Source: Loripinus fragilis
Taxonomy: Eukaryota > Mollusca > Bivalvia > Lucinida > Lucinidae
NCBI GenBank assembly: GCA_964019695.1
Contig: OZ026524.1
Coordinates: forward strand, 25,336,164 to 25,400,163
DNA length: 64,000 bases
Direction: 5' to 3'
Positions 10,763-24,700 of the stretch are shown here, in pieces; within the stretch, counting starts at the first letter, position 1, and every line of letters begins with the position of its first letter. The notes below the pieces were generated by a model. That model was not told where the DNA came from. It saw nothing but the letters and a program-made list of their open reading frames with translations, and ran no database searches. A program made the position numbers and the translations under genes.

Positions 10763-11537
10763 AGAGAGAGAGGCTCCTGCATCCGCTGTCTCTTAGAGAG
10801 TCTGCTGCATCCGCTGTCTGATAGAGAGACTCCTGCATCCGCTGTCTTATGGAGATACTCCAGCATCCGCTGTCTGATAGAGTGTCTCCTGCATCTGCTG
10901 TCTGATAGATAGTCTCTTGTATTTGCTGTCTGATATAGAGGCTCCTGCATCCACTGTCTGACAGAGAGTATTCTGCATCCGCTGTCTAAAAGAGAGTCTC
11001 ATGCATTCGCTGTCTGATAGTGAGACTCCTGCATCCGCTGTCTGATAGAGAGACTCCTGCATCCGCTGTCTTATGGAGATACTCAAGCATCTGCTGTCTG
11101 ATAGAGTGTCTCCTGCATCTGCTGTCTGATAGATAGTCTCCTGTATTTGCTGTCTGATAGAGAGGCTCCTGCATCCGCTGTCTGACAGAGAGTAGTCTGC
11201 ATCCGCTGTCTGATAGAGAGTCTCATGTATTCGCTGTCAAATAGAGGGACACCTGCATCTGCTGTCTGAAAGAGACTCCTGCATCCGCTGTCTGATAGAG
11301 ATACTCCTGCATCCGCTGTCTGATTGAGATACTCCTGCATCCGCTGTCTGATTGAGTTACTCCTGCATCCACTGTCTAATAGAGACTCTCCTGCAATCGC
11401 TGTCTGATAGAGTTTCTCCTGCATCCACTGTCTGATATATACTCTTGCATCTCCTGTCTATTAGAGTTTCTCCTACATCCGCTGTCTGATAAAGTCCTGA
11501 ACTCGCTGTTCGATAGATTGTCTTCTGCATCCCATGT
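10763..11537 (-). repeat. 28-bp satellite array, inverted block 2, ending in post-spacer sequence
   Basis: Reverse-oriented units. The last ~100 bp (about 11440-11537) is the reverse complement of the sequence normally found just after a spacer, with landmarks CATCCCATGTCTGATA, CGAACTCGCTGTTCGATAG and TCTCCTGTCTATTAGAG. The spacer itself is absent. The block abuts forward array at TCTGATATGGAGATATCAG. Confidence 0.88.
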
Positions 11538-13379
11538 CTGATATGGAGATATCAGACAACGGATGCAGGTGTATCTCCATCAGACAGCGGATGCAGGGGT
11601 ATCTCTATCAGACAGCGCATGCTTTAGACTCTCTATCAGACAGCGGATGCATGAGTAGCTCCATCAGACAGCGGATGCAGGAGACTCTATCAGACAGCGG
11701 ATACAGGAGTCACTCTATCAGACAGCGGATGCAGGAGACTCTCTATCAGACAGCAGATGCAAGAGACACTCTATCAGACAACGAATGCAGGAGTATTTCC
11801 ATCAGACAGCGGATGCAGGAGTCTCTATCAGACAGCCGATGCAGGAGACTCTCTATCACACAGCGGATGCAGGAGACTCTCTATCAGACAGCGTATGCAG
11901 GAGACACTCTATCAGACAGCGGATGCAGAAGTCTCTCCATCCGACAGCGGATGCAGGAATATCAGCATCAGACAGCAGATGCAGGAGACTCTCTATCAGA
12001 CAGCGGATGCAGGAGATACTCTATCTGACAGTGGATGCAGGGGTCTCTCTATCAGACAGCGGATGCAGGAGTCTCTCTTTCAGACAGCGAATGCAGGAGA
12101 CACTCAATCAGACAGCGGATGCAGGAGACTCTCTATCAGACTGCGGATGCAGGAGTGTCTCTATCAGACAGCAGATGCAGGAGACACTCTATCAGACAGC
12201 GGATGCAGGAGTATCTCGATCAGACAGAGGATGCAGAAGTCTCTCTATCAGACAGCGGATGCAGACGAATCTCCATCAGACAGCGGATGCAGGAGTATCC
12301 TCATCATACAGCGGATGCAGAAGTCTCTCTATCAGACAGAGCATGCAGAAGATTCTCCATCAGACAGCGGATGCAGGAGACTCTCAATCAGACAGCGGAT
12401 GCAGGAGACTTTCTATCAGACAGCGGATGCAGGAGACTCTCCATCAGACAGCCGATGTAGGAGTTTCTCCATTAGACAGCGGATGCAGGAGAATCTCCAT
12501 CAGACAGCGGATGAAGGAGACACTCTAATAGACAGCGGATGCATGAGGCTCTCTATCAGACAGCGTATGCAGGATACTCTCTATCAGACAGCGGATGCAG
12601 AAGTCTATCTATCAGACAGCGGATGCGGGAGACTTTCTATCAGACAACGGATGCAGGAGACTATCTATCAGACAGCGATTGCAGGAGACTCTCTATCAGA
12701 CAGCGGATGCATTAGAAATTCTATCATACAGCGGATGCAGGAGATACTCTTTCAGTCAGCGGATGCAGGTGTCTCTCTATCAAACAGCGGATGCAGGAGA
12801 CTCTCTATCAGACAGCGGATGCAGGAGACACTCAATCAGAGAGCAGATGCAGGAGACTCTCTGGCAGACAGCGGATGCAGAAGTGTCTCTATCAGACAGC
12901 GAATGCAGGAGACACTCAATTAGACAGCGGATGCAGGAGACTCTCTATCAAACAGCGGATGCAGGAGTGTCTCTTTCAGACAGCTGATGCAGGAGACACT
13001 CTATCAGACAGCGGATGCAGGAGTATCTCGATCAGACAGAGGATGCAGACGTCTCTAAATCAGACAGCGGATGCAGAAGACTCTCCATCAGACAGCGGAT
13101 GCAGGAGTATCCCCATCAGACAGCGGATGTAGAAGTCTCTCTTTCAGACAGCGGATGCAAAAAACTCTCCATCAGACAGCGGATGCAGGAGACTCTCAAT
13201 CAGACAGCGGATGCAGGAGACTCTCCATCAGACAGCGGATGTAGGAGTTTGTCTCGGATGCAGGAGTATCTCCATCAGACAGCGGATGAAGGAGACACTC
13301 TATCAGACAGCGGATGCATGAGACTCTCTATCAGACAGCCGATGCATGAGACTCTCTATCAGACAGCGGATGCAGGATA

Positions 13380-13460
13380 CTCGATATCAGACAGCGGAAG
13401 CAGGAGATACACTATTAGAAAGCTGATTTCTTAGTCCCTCTATATTAGATAGCTGATGCA
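13380..13460 (+). repeat. Marker segment M, copy 1 (GATACACTATTAGAAAGCTG)
   Basis: A variant array segment contains GATACACTATTAGAAAGCTG (13406) followed by a TTAGTCCCTCTATAT-type stretch. The same segment recurs at 18151 and 19046. It does not fit the 28-bp consensus and is a useful tag for higher-order copies. Confidence 0.75.
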
Positions 13461-16400
13461 GAAGACACTTTATCAGACAACGGATGCATGAGTATCTCTA
13501 TCAGACAGCGGATGCATGAGACTCTTTATCAGACAGCGGATGCATAAGTATCTCTATCAGACAGCGGATGCAGGAGACTTTCAATCAGAGAGCGGATGCA
13601 GGAGACTCTCTTTCAGACAGCAGAGGCAAGAGACACTCTTTCAGACAGCGGATGCAGGAGTATCTCTATCAGACAGCGGATGCAGGAGACTCTCTATCAG
13701 ACAGCGGATGCAGGAGACTCTCTATCAGACAGCGGATGCAGGAATATCTCTCTCAGACAGCGGATATAGGAGTCACTCTATCAGACAGCGGATGCAGGCG
13801 ACTCTCTATCAGACAGCAGATGCAAGAGAAACTCTATCAGACAACGGATGCAGGTGTGTCTCCATCAGACAGCGGATGCAGGAGTATCTCTATCAGACAG
13901 CGCATTCAGGAGACTCTCTATCAGACAGCAGAGGCAAGAGACACTCTTTCAGACAACGGATGCAGGAGTATCTCTATCAGACAGCGGATGCAGGAGACTC
14001 TTTATCAGACAGCAGAGGCAAGAGACACTCTTTCAGACAACGGATGCAGGAGTATCTCTATCAGACAGCGGATGCAGGAGACTCTCTATCAGACAGCGGA
14101 TGCAGGAGACTCTCTATCAGACAGCGGATGCAGGAGACACTCTATCAGACAGCGGATGCAGAAGTCTCTCCATCTGACAGCGGATGCAGGAGTATCTCCA
14201 TTAGACAACGGATGCAGGAGGAACTCTATCAGACAGCGGATGCAGGAGACTCTCCATCAGACAGCGGAAGCAGGAGGAACTCTATCAGACAGCGGTTGCA
14301 GAAGACTCTCCATCAGACAGCCGATGCAGGAGTATCTCCATCAAACAGCGGATGCAGGAGGAACTCTATCAGACAGCGGATGCAGAAGACTCTCCATCAG
14401 AAAACGGAAGCAGGGGACTCTCTATCAGACAGGGGATGCAGGAGACTCTCTATCAGACAGCCGATGCAGGAGACTTTCTATCAGACAGCCGATGCAGGAG
14501 TCTCTCCATTAGACAGCAGATTCAGGAGTACCTCCATCAGACAATGGATGCAGGAGTATCCCAATCAGACAGCGGATGCGGGAGACTCTCTATCAGACAG
14601 TGGATGCAGGAGACACTTTATCAGACAGCGGATGCAGGAGAGTCTCGATCAGACAACGGATGCAGGAGACTCTCTATCAGACCGCGGATGCAGGAGACTC
14701 TCAATCAGACAGCGGATGCAGGAGTTTCAGCATCAGACAGCAGATGCAGGAGACTCTCTATCATACAGCGGATGCAGGAGACTCTCTATCAGACAGCGGA
14801 TGCAGGGGTCTCTCTATCAGACAGCGGATGCAGGAGTCTCTCTATCAGACAGCGAATGCAGGAGACACTCAATCAGACAGCGGATGCAGGAGACTCTCTA
14901 TCAGACAACGGAGGCAGGAGTGTCTCTATCAGACAGCAGATGCAGGAGACACTCTATCAGACAGCGGATGCAGGAGTATCTCCATCAGACAGAGGATGCA
15001 GAAGTCTCTCTATTAGACAGCGGACGCAGGAGACATTCTATCACACGGCGGATGCAGGAGACTCTCTATCAGACAGCGGATGCAGGAGACTCTCTATCAG
15101 ACAGCGGATGCAGCAGTATCTCTATCAGACATCGGATGCAAGAGACTCACTATCAGACAGCGGATGCAGGAGACACTCTATCAGACAGTGGATGCAGGTG
15201 TCTCTCCATCAGACAGCGGATGTAGAAGTTTTCCATTAGGCAGCGGATGCAGGAGTATCTCCATCAGACAGCGGATGCAGAAGTCTCTGAATCAGACAGC
15301 GGATGCGGGAGACTTTCTATCAGACAGCGGATGCAGGAGACTACCTATCAAACAGCAGTTGCAGGAGACTCTCTATCAGACAGCGGATGCAGGAGGCACT
15401 CAATCAGACAGCGGATGCAGAAGACTCTCCATCAGAGAGCGGATGCAGGAGTATCTCCATCAGACAGCGGATGCAGGAGGAACTCTATCAGACAGCGGAT
15501 GCAGGAGACTCTCCATCAGACAGCGGAAGCAGGAGGAACTCTATCAGACAGCGGATGCAGAAGACTCTCCATCATACAGCGGATGCAGGAGTACCTCCGT
15601 CAGACAGCGGATGCAGGAGGAACTCTATCAGACAGCGGATGCAGAAGACTCACCATCAGACAGCGGAAGCAGGAGACTCTCTATCAGACAGGAGATGCAG
15701 GAGACTCTCTATCAGACAGCGGATGCAGGAGACTATCTATCAGACAGCGGTTGCAGGAGACTCTCTATCAGACAGCGGATGCATTAGAAATTCTATCAGG
15801 AGATATTCTATGCAGGAGATATTCTTTCAGTCAGCTGATTCAGGTGTCTCTCTATCAAACAGCGGATGCAGGAGACTCTCTATCAGACAGCGGATGCAGG
15901 AGACTATCAGACAGCGGATGCAGGAGACTCTCTATCAGACAGCGGATGCAGGAGACTATCAGACAGCGGATGCCGGAGACACTCTATCAGACAGCGGATG
16001 TAGGAGACACTATATCAGTCAGCGGATGTAGGAGTATCTCCATCAGACAGCGGATCCAGGAGTATCTCCATCAGACAGCCAATGCAGGAAACTCTCTATC
16101 AGACAGCGGATGCAGGAGACACTCAATCAGACAGCAGATGCAGGAGTGTCTCCAACAGACAGCGGATGTAGGAGTTTCTCCATTAGACAGCGGATGCAGG
16201 AGTATCTCCATCAGACAGCGAATGCAGAAGTCTCTATATCAGACAGCGGATGCGGGAGACGTTCTATCAGACAGCGGATGCAGGAGACTACCTATCAGAC
16301 AGCGGTTGCAGGAGACTCTCTATCAGACAGCAGATGCATTAGAAATTCTATCAGACAGCGGATGCAGGAGACTATCAGACAGCGGATGCAGGAGGCACTT

Positions 16401-16959
16401 TATCAGACAGCGGATGCAGAAGACTCTCCATCAGACAGCGGATGCAGGAGTATCTCCATCAGACAGCGAATGCAGGAGGAACTCTATCAGACAGCGGATG
16501 CAGGAGACTATCTATCAGACAGTGGTTGCAGGAGACTCTCTATCAGACTGCGAATGCATAAGAAATTCTATCAGACAGCAGATGCAGGAGGTACTCTTTC
16601 AGTCAGTGGGTGCAGGTGTCTCTCTATCAAACAGCGGATGTAGGAGACTCTCTATCAGACAGCGGATACAGGAGACTCTCTATCAGACAGCGGATGCAGG
16701 AGACTCTCTATCAGACAGCGGATGCAGGAGACTATCAGACAGCGGATGCAGGAGACACTCTATCAGACAGCGGATGCAGGAGAGACTATATCAGACAGCG
16801 GATGCAGGAGTATCTCCATCAGACAGCGGATGCAGGAGTATCTCCATCAGACAGCGCATACAGGAATATCTCCATCAGACAGTAGATGCAGGATGCACTC
16901 TATCAGACAGCGGATGCAGGGGACTTTCTATCAGACAGCGAATGCAGGAGAGTCTCTAT

Positions 16960-17665
16960 CAGACAGCTGATGCAGGAGATTCTCTATCAGACAGCGGATG
17001 CAAAAGACACTCTATCAGACAGTGGATGCAGGAGTCACTCTACTGGACAGGGGATGCAGAAAACTTTCCATCAGACAGCGGATGCAGGAGTATCTCCATC
17101 AGACAGCGGATGCAGGAGACTCTCTATCAGAAAGTGGATGCAGGAGACACTCTATCAGACAACGGATGCAGGAGTCTCTCTATCAGACAGCTGATGCAGG
17201 AGTCTCTCTATCAGACAGCGAATGCAGGAGACTCTCTATCAGACAGGGGATGCAGGAGACTCTCTATCAGACAGCGGACGCAAGAGTCTCTCTATTAGTA
17301 AGCGGGTGCAGAAGAAACTCTATCAGACAGCGGATTCAAGAGACTCTCTATTAGACAGCGGATGCAGGAGACACTCTATCAGACAGCGGATGCAGAAGTC
17401 TCTCCATCAGACAGCGGATGCAAGAGTATCTCAATCAGACAGCGGATGCAGGGATTTCTCCATCAGACAGTTGATACAGGAGATTCTCTATCAGACAGCG
17501 GATGCAAAAGACACTCTATCAGACAGTGGATGCAGGAGTCACTCTACAGGACAGGGGATGCAGAAGACTTTCCATCAGACAGCGGATGCAGGAGTATCTC
17601 CATCAGACAGCGGATGCAGGAGACTCTCTATCAGAAAGTGGATGCAGGAGACACTCAATCAGACA
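16960..17665 (+). repeat. 504-bp tandem duplication within the array
   Basis: The tag GCAAAAGACACTCTATCAG followed by a CTCTACTGGACAGGGGATG-type variant occurs at about 17000 and again 504 bp later at about 17504. The second copy reads CTCTACAGGACAGGGG. 504 is exactly 18 units of 28 bp. About 200 bp around each tag match closely, and the sequence between them is ordinary array. Confidence 0.7.
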
Positions 17666-17849
17666 ACAGATACAGGAGACTTTCTATCAGACAACGGATG
17701 CAGGAGACTCTCTATCAGACCGCGTATGCAGGAGACTCTCTATCAGACAGGGGATGCAGGAGACTCTCTATCAGACAGCGTATGCAGGAGACTCTCTATC
17801 AGACAGCCGATGCAGGAGACTCTCTATCATACAGCCAATACAGGAGTCT

Positions 17850-19085
17850 CTCCATCAGACAGCAGATTCAGGAGTATCTCCATCAGACAGCGGATGCAGG
17901 AGTATCCCCATCAGACAGCGGATGCAAGAGACTCTCAATCAGATAGCGATGCAGGAGACACTTTATCAGACAGCGGATGCAGGAGTCTCTATCAGACAGC
18001 GGATGCAGGTGTCTCTCTATCAGACAGCGGATACAGGTGTTTCTCTATCAGAAAGCGAATGCAGGAGACTCTCTATCAGACAGCTGATGCAGGAGACTCT
18101 CTATCAGACAGCGGATGCAGGACTCTCGATATCAGACAGCGGAAGCAGGAGATACACTATTAGAAAGCTGATTCCTTAGTCCCTCTATTTCAGATAGCTG
18201 ATGCAGAAGACACTTCATCAGACAGCGGATGCATGAGTATCTCTATCAGACAGCGGATGCAGGAGGAACTCTATCAGACAGCGGATGCAGGAGACTCTCT
18301 ATCAGACAGTGGATGCAGGAGACATTCTATCAGACAGCGGATGCAGGAGACTTTCTATCAAACAACGGATGCAGGAGACTTTCTATCACACCGCGGATGC
18401 AGGAGACTCTCTATTTAACAGGGGATGCAGGAGACATTCTATCAGACAGCGGATGCAGAAGTCTCTCCATCAGACAGCGGATGCAAGAGTATCTCAATCA
18501 GACAGCGGATGCAGGAGTTTCTCCATCAGACAGTTGATACAGGAGACACTCAATCAGACAACAGATACAGGAGACTTTCTATCAAACAACGGATGCAGGA
18601 GACTTTCTATCACACCGCGGATGCAGGAGACTCTCTATTTAACAGGGGATGCAGGAGACTCTATATCAGACAGCGTATGCAGGAGACTCTCTATCAGAGA
18701 GCGGATGCATGAGACTCTCTATCAGACAGCCGATACAGGAGTCTCTCCATCAGACAGCAGATTCAGGAGTATCTCCATCAGACAGCGAATGCAGGAGTAT
18801 CCCCATCAGACAGCGGATGCAAGAGACTCTCTATCAGATAGCGATGCAGGAGACACTTTATCAGACAGCGGATGCAGGAGTCTCTATCAGACAGCGGATG
18901 CAGGTGTATCTCTATCAGACAGCGGATTCAGGTGTTCCTCTATCAGACAGCGAATGCAGGAGACTCTCTATCAGACAGCTGATGCAGGAGACTCTCTATC
19001 AGACAGCGGATGCAGGAGTCTTGATATCAGACAGCGGAAGCAGGAAATACACTATTAGAAAGCTGATTATTTAGTCCCTCTATAT
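17850..19085 (+). repeat. 895-bp tandem duplication carrying marker M copies 2 and 3
   Basis: Two shared tags give the same offset. AGATAGCGATGCAGGAGACA is at 17941 and 18836, and (G/A)ATACACTATTAGAAAGC is at 18151 and 19046, both 895 bp apart (32 units minus one base). The copies agree through irregular features such as a truncated unit (GTCTCTATCAGAC) and TTAGTCCCTCTAT, so this is a block duplication and not chance similarity of units. Confidence 0.8.
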
Positions 19086-21349
19086 CAGACAGCGGATGCA
19101 TGAGTATCTCTATCAGACAGCGGATGCAGGAGACTCTCTATCAGACAGCGGATGCATGAGTATCTCTATCAGACAGCGGATGCAGGAGACTCTCTATCAG
19201 ACAGCGGATGCAGGAGACTCTCTATCAGACAGCGGATACAGGAGTCACTCTATCAGACAGCGGATGAAGGCGACTCTCTAATAGACAGCAGATGCCAGAG
19301 ACACTCTATCAGACAACGGATGCAGGTGTATATCCATCAGACAGCGGATGCAGGAGTATCTCTATCAGACAGCGCATGCAGGAGACTCTCTATCAGACAG
19401 CGGATGCAGGAGTCACTCTATCAGACAGGGGATGCAGGAAACTCTCTATCAGACAGCAGATGCAAGAGACACTCTATCAGACAACTGATGCAGGAGTATC
19501 TCTATCTGACAGCGGATGCAGGAGACTCTCTATCAGACAGCGGATGCAGGAGACTCTCTATCAGACAGCGGATGCAGGAGACACTAGTTCAGACAGCAGA
19601 TGCAGAAGTCTCTCCATCTGACAGCGGTTGCAGGAGTATCTCCATCAGACAACGGATGCAGGAGTATCCCAATCAGACAGCGGATGCAGGAGACTCTCCA
19701 TCAGACAGCGGAAGCAGGAGGAACTATGTCAGACAGCGGATGCAGAAGACTCTCCATCAGACAGCGGAAGCAGGAGACTCTCTATCAGACAGGGGAAGCA
19801 GGAGACTCTCTATCAGACAGCGGATGCAGGAGACTTTCTATCAGACAGCCGATGCAGGAGTCTCTCCATTAGACAGCAGATTCAGGAGTACCTCCATCAG
19901 ACAATGGATGCAGGAGTTTCCCAATCAGTCAGCGGATGCAGGAGTCTCTCTATCAGACAGCGGATGCAGGAGACACTTTATCAGACAGCGGATGCAGGAG
20001 ACTCTCTATCAGACCGCGGATGCAGGAGACTCTCTATCAGACAGCTGATGCAGGAAATTCAGCATCAGACAGCAGATGCAGGAGACTCTCTATCATACAG
20101 CAGATGCAGGAAACACTCTATCTGACAGCGGATGCAGGGGTATCTCTATCTGACAGCGGATGCAGGAGTCTCTCTAGCAGGCAGCGACTGCAGGAGACAA
20201 CCATTCAGACAGCGGATGCAGGAGACAACCATTCAGACAGCGGATGCAGGAGACAACCATTCAGACAGCGGATGCAGGAGTGTCTCTATCAGAAAACAGA
20301 TGCAGGAGACACTCTATCAGACAGCGGATGCAGGAGTATCTCCATGAGACAGAGGATGCAGAAGTCTCTCTATCAGACAGCGGATGCAGGAGACTTTCTA
20401 TCAGACAGCAGATGCAGGAGACACTCTATCAGACAGCGGATGCAGCAGTATCTCTATCAGACATCGGATGCAGGTGTCTCTCCATCAGACAGCGGATGTA
20501 GGAGTTTCTCCATTAGAAAGCGGATGCAGGAGTATCTCCACCAAACAGCTGGTGCAGAAGTCTCTATATCAGACAGCGGATGCGGGAGACTTTCTATCAG
20601 ACAGCGGATGCAAGAGACTATCTATCAGACAGCGGATGCATTAGAAATTCTATCAGACAGCGGATGCAGGGGACTCTCTATCAGACAGCGGATGCAGGAG
20701 GCACTCTATCAGACAGCGGATGCAGAAGACTCTCCATCAGACAGCGGATGCAGGAGTATCTCCATCAGACAGCGGATGCAGGAGGAACTCTATCAGACAG
20801 CGGATGCAGGAGTATCTCCATCAGACAGCTGATGCAGGAGGAACTCTATCAGACAGCGGATGCAGAAGACTCTCTATCAGACAGCGGATGCAGGAGACTT
20901 TCTATCAGACAGCCGATGCAGGAGTCTCTCCATTAGACAGCAGATTCAGGAGTATCTTCCATCAGACAGTGGATGCAGGCGTATCCCAATCAGACAGCGG
21001 ATGCAGGTACTCTCTATCAGACAGCGGATACAGGAGACACTTCATCAGACAGCGGATGCAGGAGGAACTCTTTCAGAAAGCGGATGCAGGTGTCTCTCTA
21101 TCAAACAGCAGATTCAGGTGTCTCTCTATCAGACAGCGAAGGCAAGAGACTCTCTTTCAGACAGCGGATGCAGGAGACTCTCTATCAGACAGCGGATGCA
21201 GGAGTCTCAATATCAGACAGCGGAAGCAGGAGATACTCTTTTAGACAGCTGATGCAGGCGTCTCTCTATATCAGACAGCTGATGCAGGAGACACTTTTTG
21301 AGACAGCGGATGCAGGAGTCTCTCTATCAGACAGTGAATGCAGGAGATA

Positions 21350-21775
21350 ATCTTTTAGACAGCGGATGCAGGAGTTTCTCCATCAGACAGCGGATGCAGG
21401 AGACACTCTTTCAGACAGCAGATGCAGAAGTCTCTATATCAGACAGCGTATGTTGCACGAGTCTCTTTATCAGACATCGGATGCAGGAGTCTCTCTATCA
21501 GACAGCGGATGCAGGACGCATTTTATCAGGAGTCTTGTGCAGGAGATCCTCTATGAGACGTCCGATGCAGTAGACACTCTATCACAATGGTGATGCAGAC
21601 TCTCTCTATTAGACATCAGATGCAGGACTCTCTCTCTCTTTTAGAATTAAGACATCAGATGCAGGAGTCACTCTCTTATAGAATATAGACAGCCGATGCA
21701 GGAGTCACTCTACCAGATAGCGACTGAATGAGAAACTTTATCAGGCAACAGATGCAGTACTCTCTATACAATACA
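21350..21775 (+). repeat. Pre-spacer module without its spacer
   Basis: This segment carries the ordered landmarks that precede spacers elsewhere: GATAATCTTTTAGACAGC, ATTTTATCAGGAGTCTTGTG, CACAATGGTGATGCAG, TTATAGAATATAGACAGCC and GCAGTACTCTCTATACAATA. At about 21775, where the others continue into GCTAGACTCTCTCTAGCAG and the spacer, it passes directly into ordinary 28-bp units. Confidence 0.8.
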
Positions 21776-24700
21776 GCGGATGCAGGAGACTCTCTTAAAG
21801 ACAGCGGATGCAGGAGACTCTCTATCAGACAGCAGATACAGGAGTCAATCTATAAGACAGCGGATGCAGGAGACTCTCTATCAGACAGAAGATGCAAGAG
21901 ACACTCTATCAGAAAACGAACGCAGGTTATCTCCATCAGAGAGCGGATGCAGGAGTATCTCTATCAGACAGCGCATGCAGGAAACTCTCTATCAGACAGC
22001 GGATGCATGAGTGTCTCTATCAGACAGTGGATGCAGGAGACTCTCAATCAGTCAGCGGATGCAGGAGACTCTCTATCAGACAGCGGATACAGGAGTCAAT
22101 CTATCAGACAGCGGATGCAGGAGACTCTCTATCAGACAGCAGATGCAAGAGACACTCTATCAGACAACGGATGCAGGAGTATCTCCATCAGACAGAGGAT
22201 GCAGGAGACTCTGTATCAGACAGCGGGTGCAGGAGACTCTCTATCAGACAGCGGATGCAGGAGACACTCTATCAGACAGCGGATGCAGAAGTCTCTCCAT
22301 CCGACAGCTGATGCAGGAATATCAGCATCAGACAGCAGATGCAGGAGTCTCTCCAACAGAGAGTGGATACAGGAGTATCTCCTTCAGACAGCGGATGCAG
22401 GAGTATCTCCATCAAACAGCGGATGCAGGGGTCTCTCTATCAGACAGCGTATGCAGGAGAAACTCTATAAGACAGCGGATGCAGGAGACTCTCCATCAGA
22501 CAGTGGATGCAGGAGACTCTCCATCGGACAGTAGATGCAGGAGTATCACTATCAGACATCGAATGCAAGAGACTCTCTATCAGACAGCGGATGCAGGAGA
22601 CACTTTATCAGACAACGGATGAAGGAGTCTCTCCATCAGACAGCGGATGTAGGAGTTTCTCCAGCAGACAGCGGATGCAGGAGTATCTACATCAGACAGC
22701 GGATGCAGGAAATACTCTATCAGACAGTGGATTCAGGAGACTCTCTATCAGACAGCGTATGCAGAACTTTCTCTATCGGACAGCAGATGCAGGGGACAAT
22801 CTATCAGACAGCGGTTGCTGGAGACTCTCTATCAGACAGCGGATGCAGGAGGCACTCTATCAGACATCGGATGCAGACGACTCCTCATCAGACAGCGGAT
22901 GCAGGAGACACTCTATCATTCAGCGGATGCAGGAGACTCTCTAAAAGACAGCAGATGCAGGAGACTCTCTATCAGACAGCGGATACAGGAGTCACTCTAT
23001 CAGACAGCGGATGCAAGAGACTCTCTATCAGACAGCAGATGCAAGAGACACTCTATCAGAACGGATGCAGGTGTATCTCCATCAGACAGAGGATCAGAAG
23101 ACTTTCTATCAGACAGCGGATGCAGGAGACTCTCTATCAGACAGCGGATGCAGGAGACCCTCTATCAAACAGCGGATGCAGAAGTCTCTCCATCTGAAAG
23201 CGGATGCCGGAGTATCAGCAACAGACAGCAGATGCAGGAGACTCTCTATCAGGCAGTGGATGCAGGAAAAACTCTATCTGACAGCGGATGCAGGGGTCTC
23301 TCTATCAGACAGCGGATGCAAGAGACTCTCTATCAGACAGCTGATGCAGTAGACACTCTATCAGACAGCGGATGCAGAAGTCTCTCCATCCGACAGCGGA
23401 TGCTGGAGTATCAGCATCAGACAGCAGATGCAGGAGACTCTCTATCAAACAGCGGATGCAGGAAACACTCTATCTGACAGCGGATGCAGGGGTCTTTCTA
23501 TCAGACTGTGGATGCAGGAGTCTCTCTATCAGACAGCGGATGCAGAAGACTCTCTATCCGATAGCGGATGCAGGAGTATCTCTATCAGACAGCTGATGCA
23601 GGAGACACTCTATGAGACAGCAGATGCAGAAGTATCTCAATCAGACAGAGGATGCAGAAGTTTCTCTATCAGACAGCGGATGCAGAAGACTCTCCATCAG
23701 ACAGCGGACGCAGAAGTATCTCCATCAGACAGCGGATGCAGAAGTCTCTCTATCAGACAGCGGATGCAGAAGACTCTCCATCAGACAGCGGATGCAGGAG
23801 ACTTTCTATCTGATATTGGATGCAGGAGACTCTCTATCAGACAGCGGATGCAGCAGTATCTCTATCAGACATCGGATGCAAGAGACTCACTATCAGACAG
23901 CGGATGCAGGAGACTCACTATCAGACAGCGGATGCAGGAGACACTCTATCAGACAGCTGATGCAGGTGTCTCTCCATCCGACAGCGGATGTAGGAGTTTC
24001 TCCATTAGACAGAGGATGCAGGAGTATCTCCATCTGACAGCGGATGAAGGAGACACTCTATCAGACAGCGGATGCATTAGGCCCTCTATCAGACAGCGGA
24101 TGCGGGAGACTTTCTATCAGACAGCGGATGCAGGAGACTATCTATCAGACAGCGGTTGCAGGAGACTCTCTATCAGACAGTGGATGCAGGAGGCACTCTA
24201 TCAGACAGCGGATGCAGGAGACTCTCCATCAGACAGCGGATGCAGGAGTATCTTCATCAGACAGCGGATGCCGTAGGAACTCTATCAGACAGCAGATGCA
24301 GGAGACTCTCTAACAGACAGCGGATGCAGGAGTCTCTCTATCAGTAAGCGGATGTAGAAGACTCTCTATTAGACAGGGATGCAGGAGACTCTCTATCAGA
24401 CAGCGGATGCAGGAGACACTCTCTCAGACAGCGGATGCAGGAGTGTCTCCATCAGACAGCGGATGCAGGAGTATCTCCATCAGACAGCGGATGCAGGAGT
24501 TTCTCCATCAGACAGCGGGTACAGGGGACACTCAATCAGACAGCTGATACAGGATACTCTCTATCTGACAGCGGATGCAGGAGACTCTCTATCAGATAGC
24601 GGAAGCAGTAGACTCTCTATTAGACAGGGGATGCAGGAGACTCTCTATCAGACAGCGGATGTAGGAGACTTTGTATCAGACAGCCGATGCAGGAGTCTCT

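Noticed and set aside
9217..11424. Minus-strand open frames of 107-174 codons as genes
   Set aside because: They are the same satellite frames, moved to the minus strand because these blocks are inverted.
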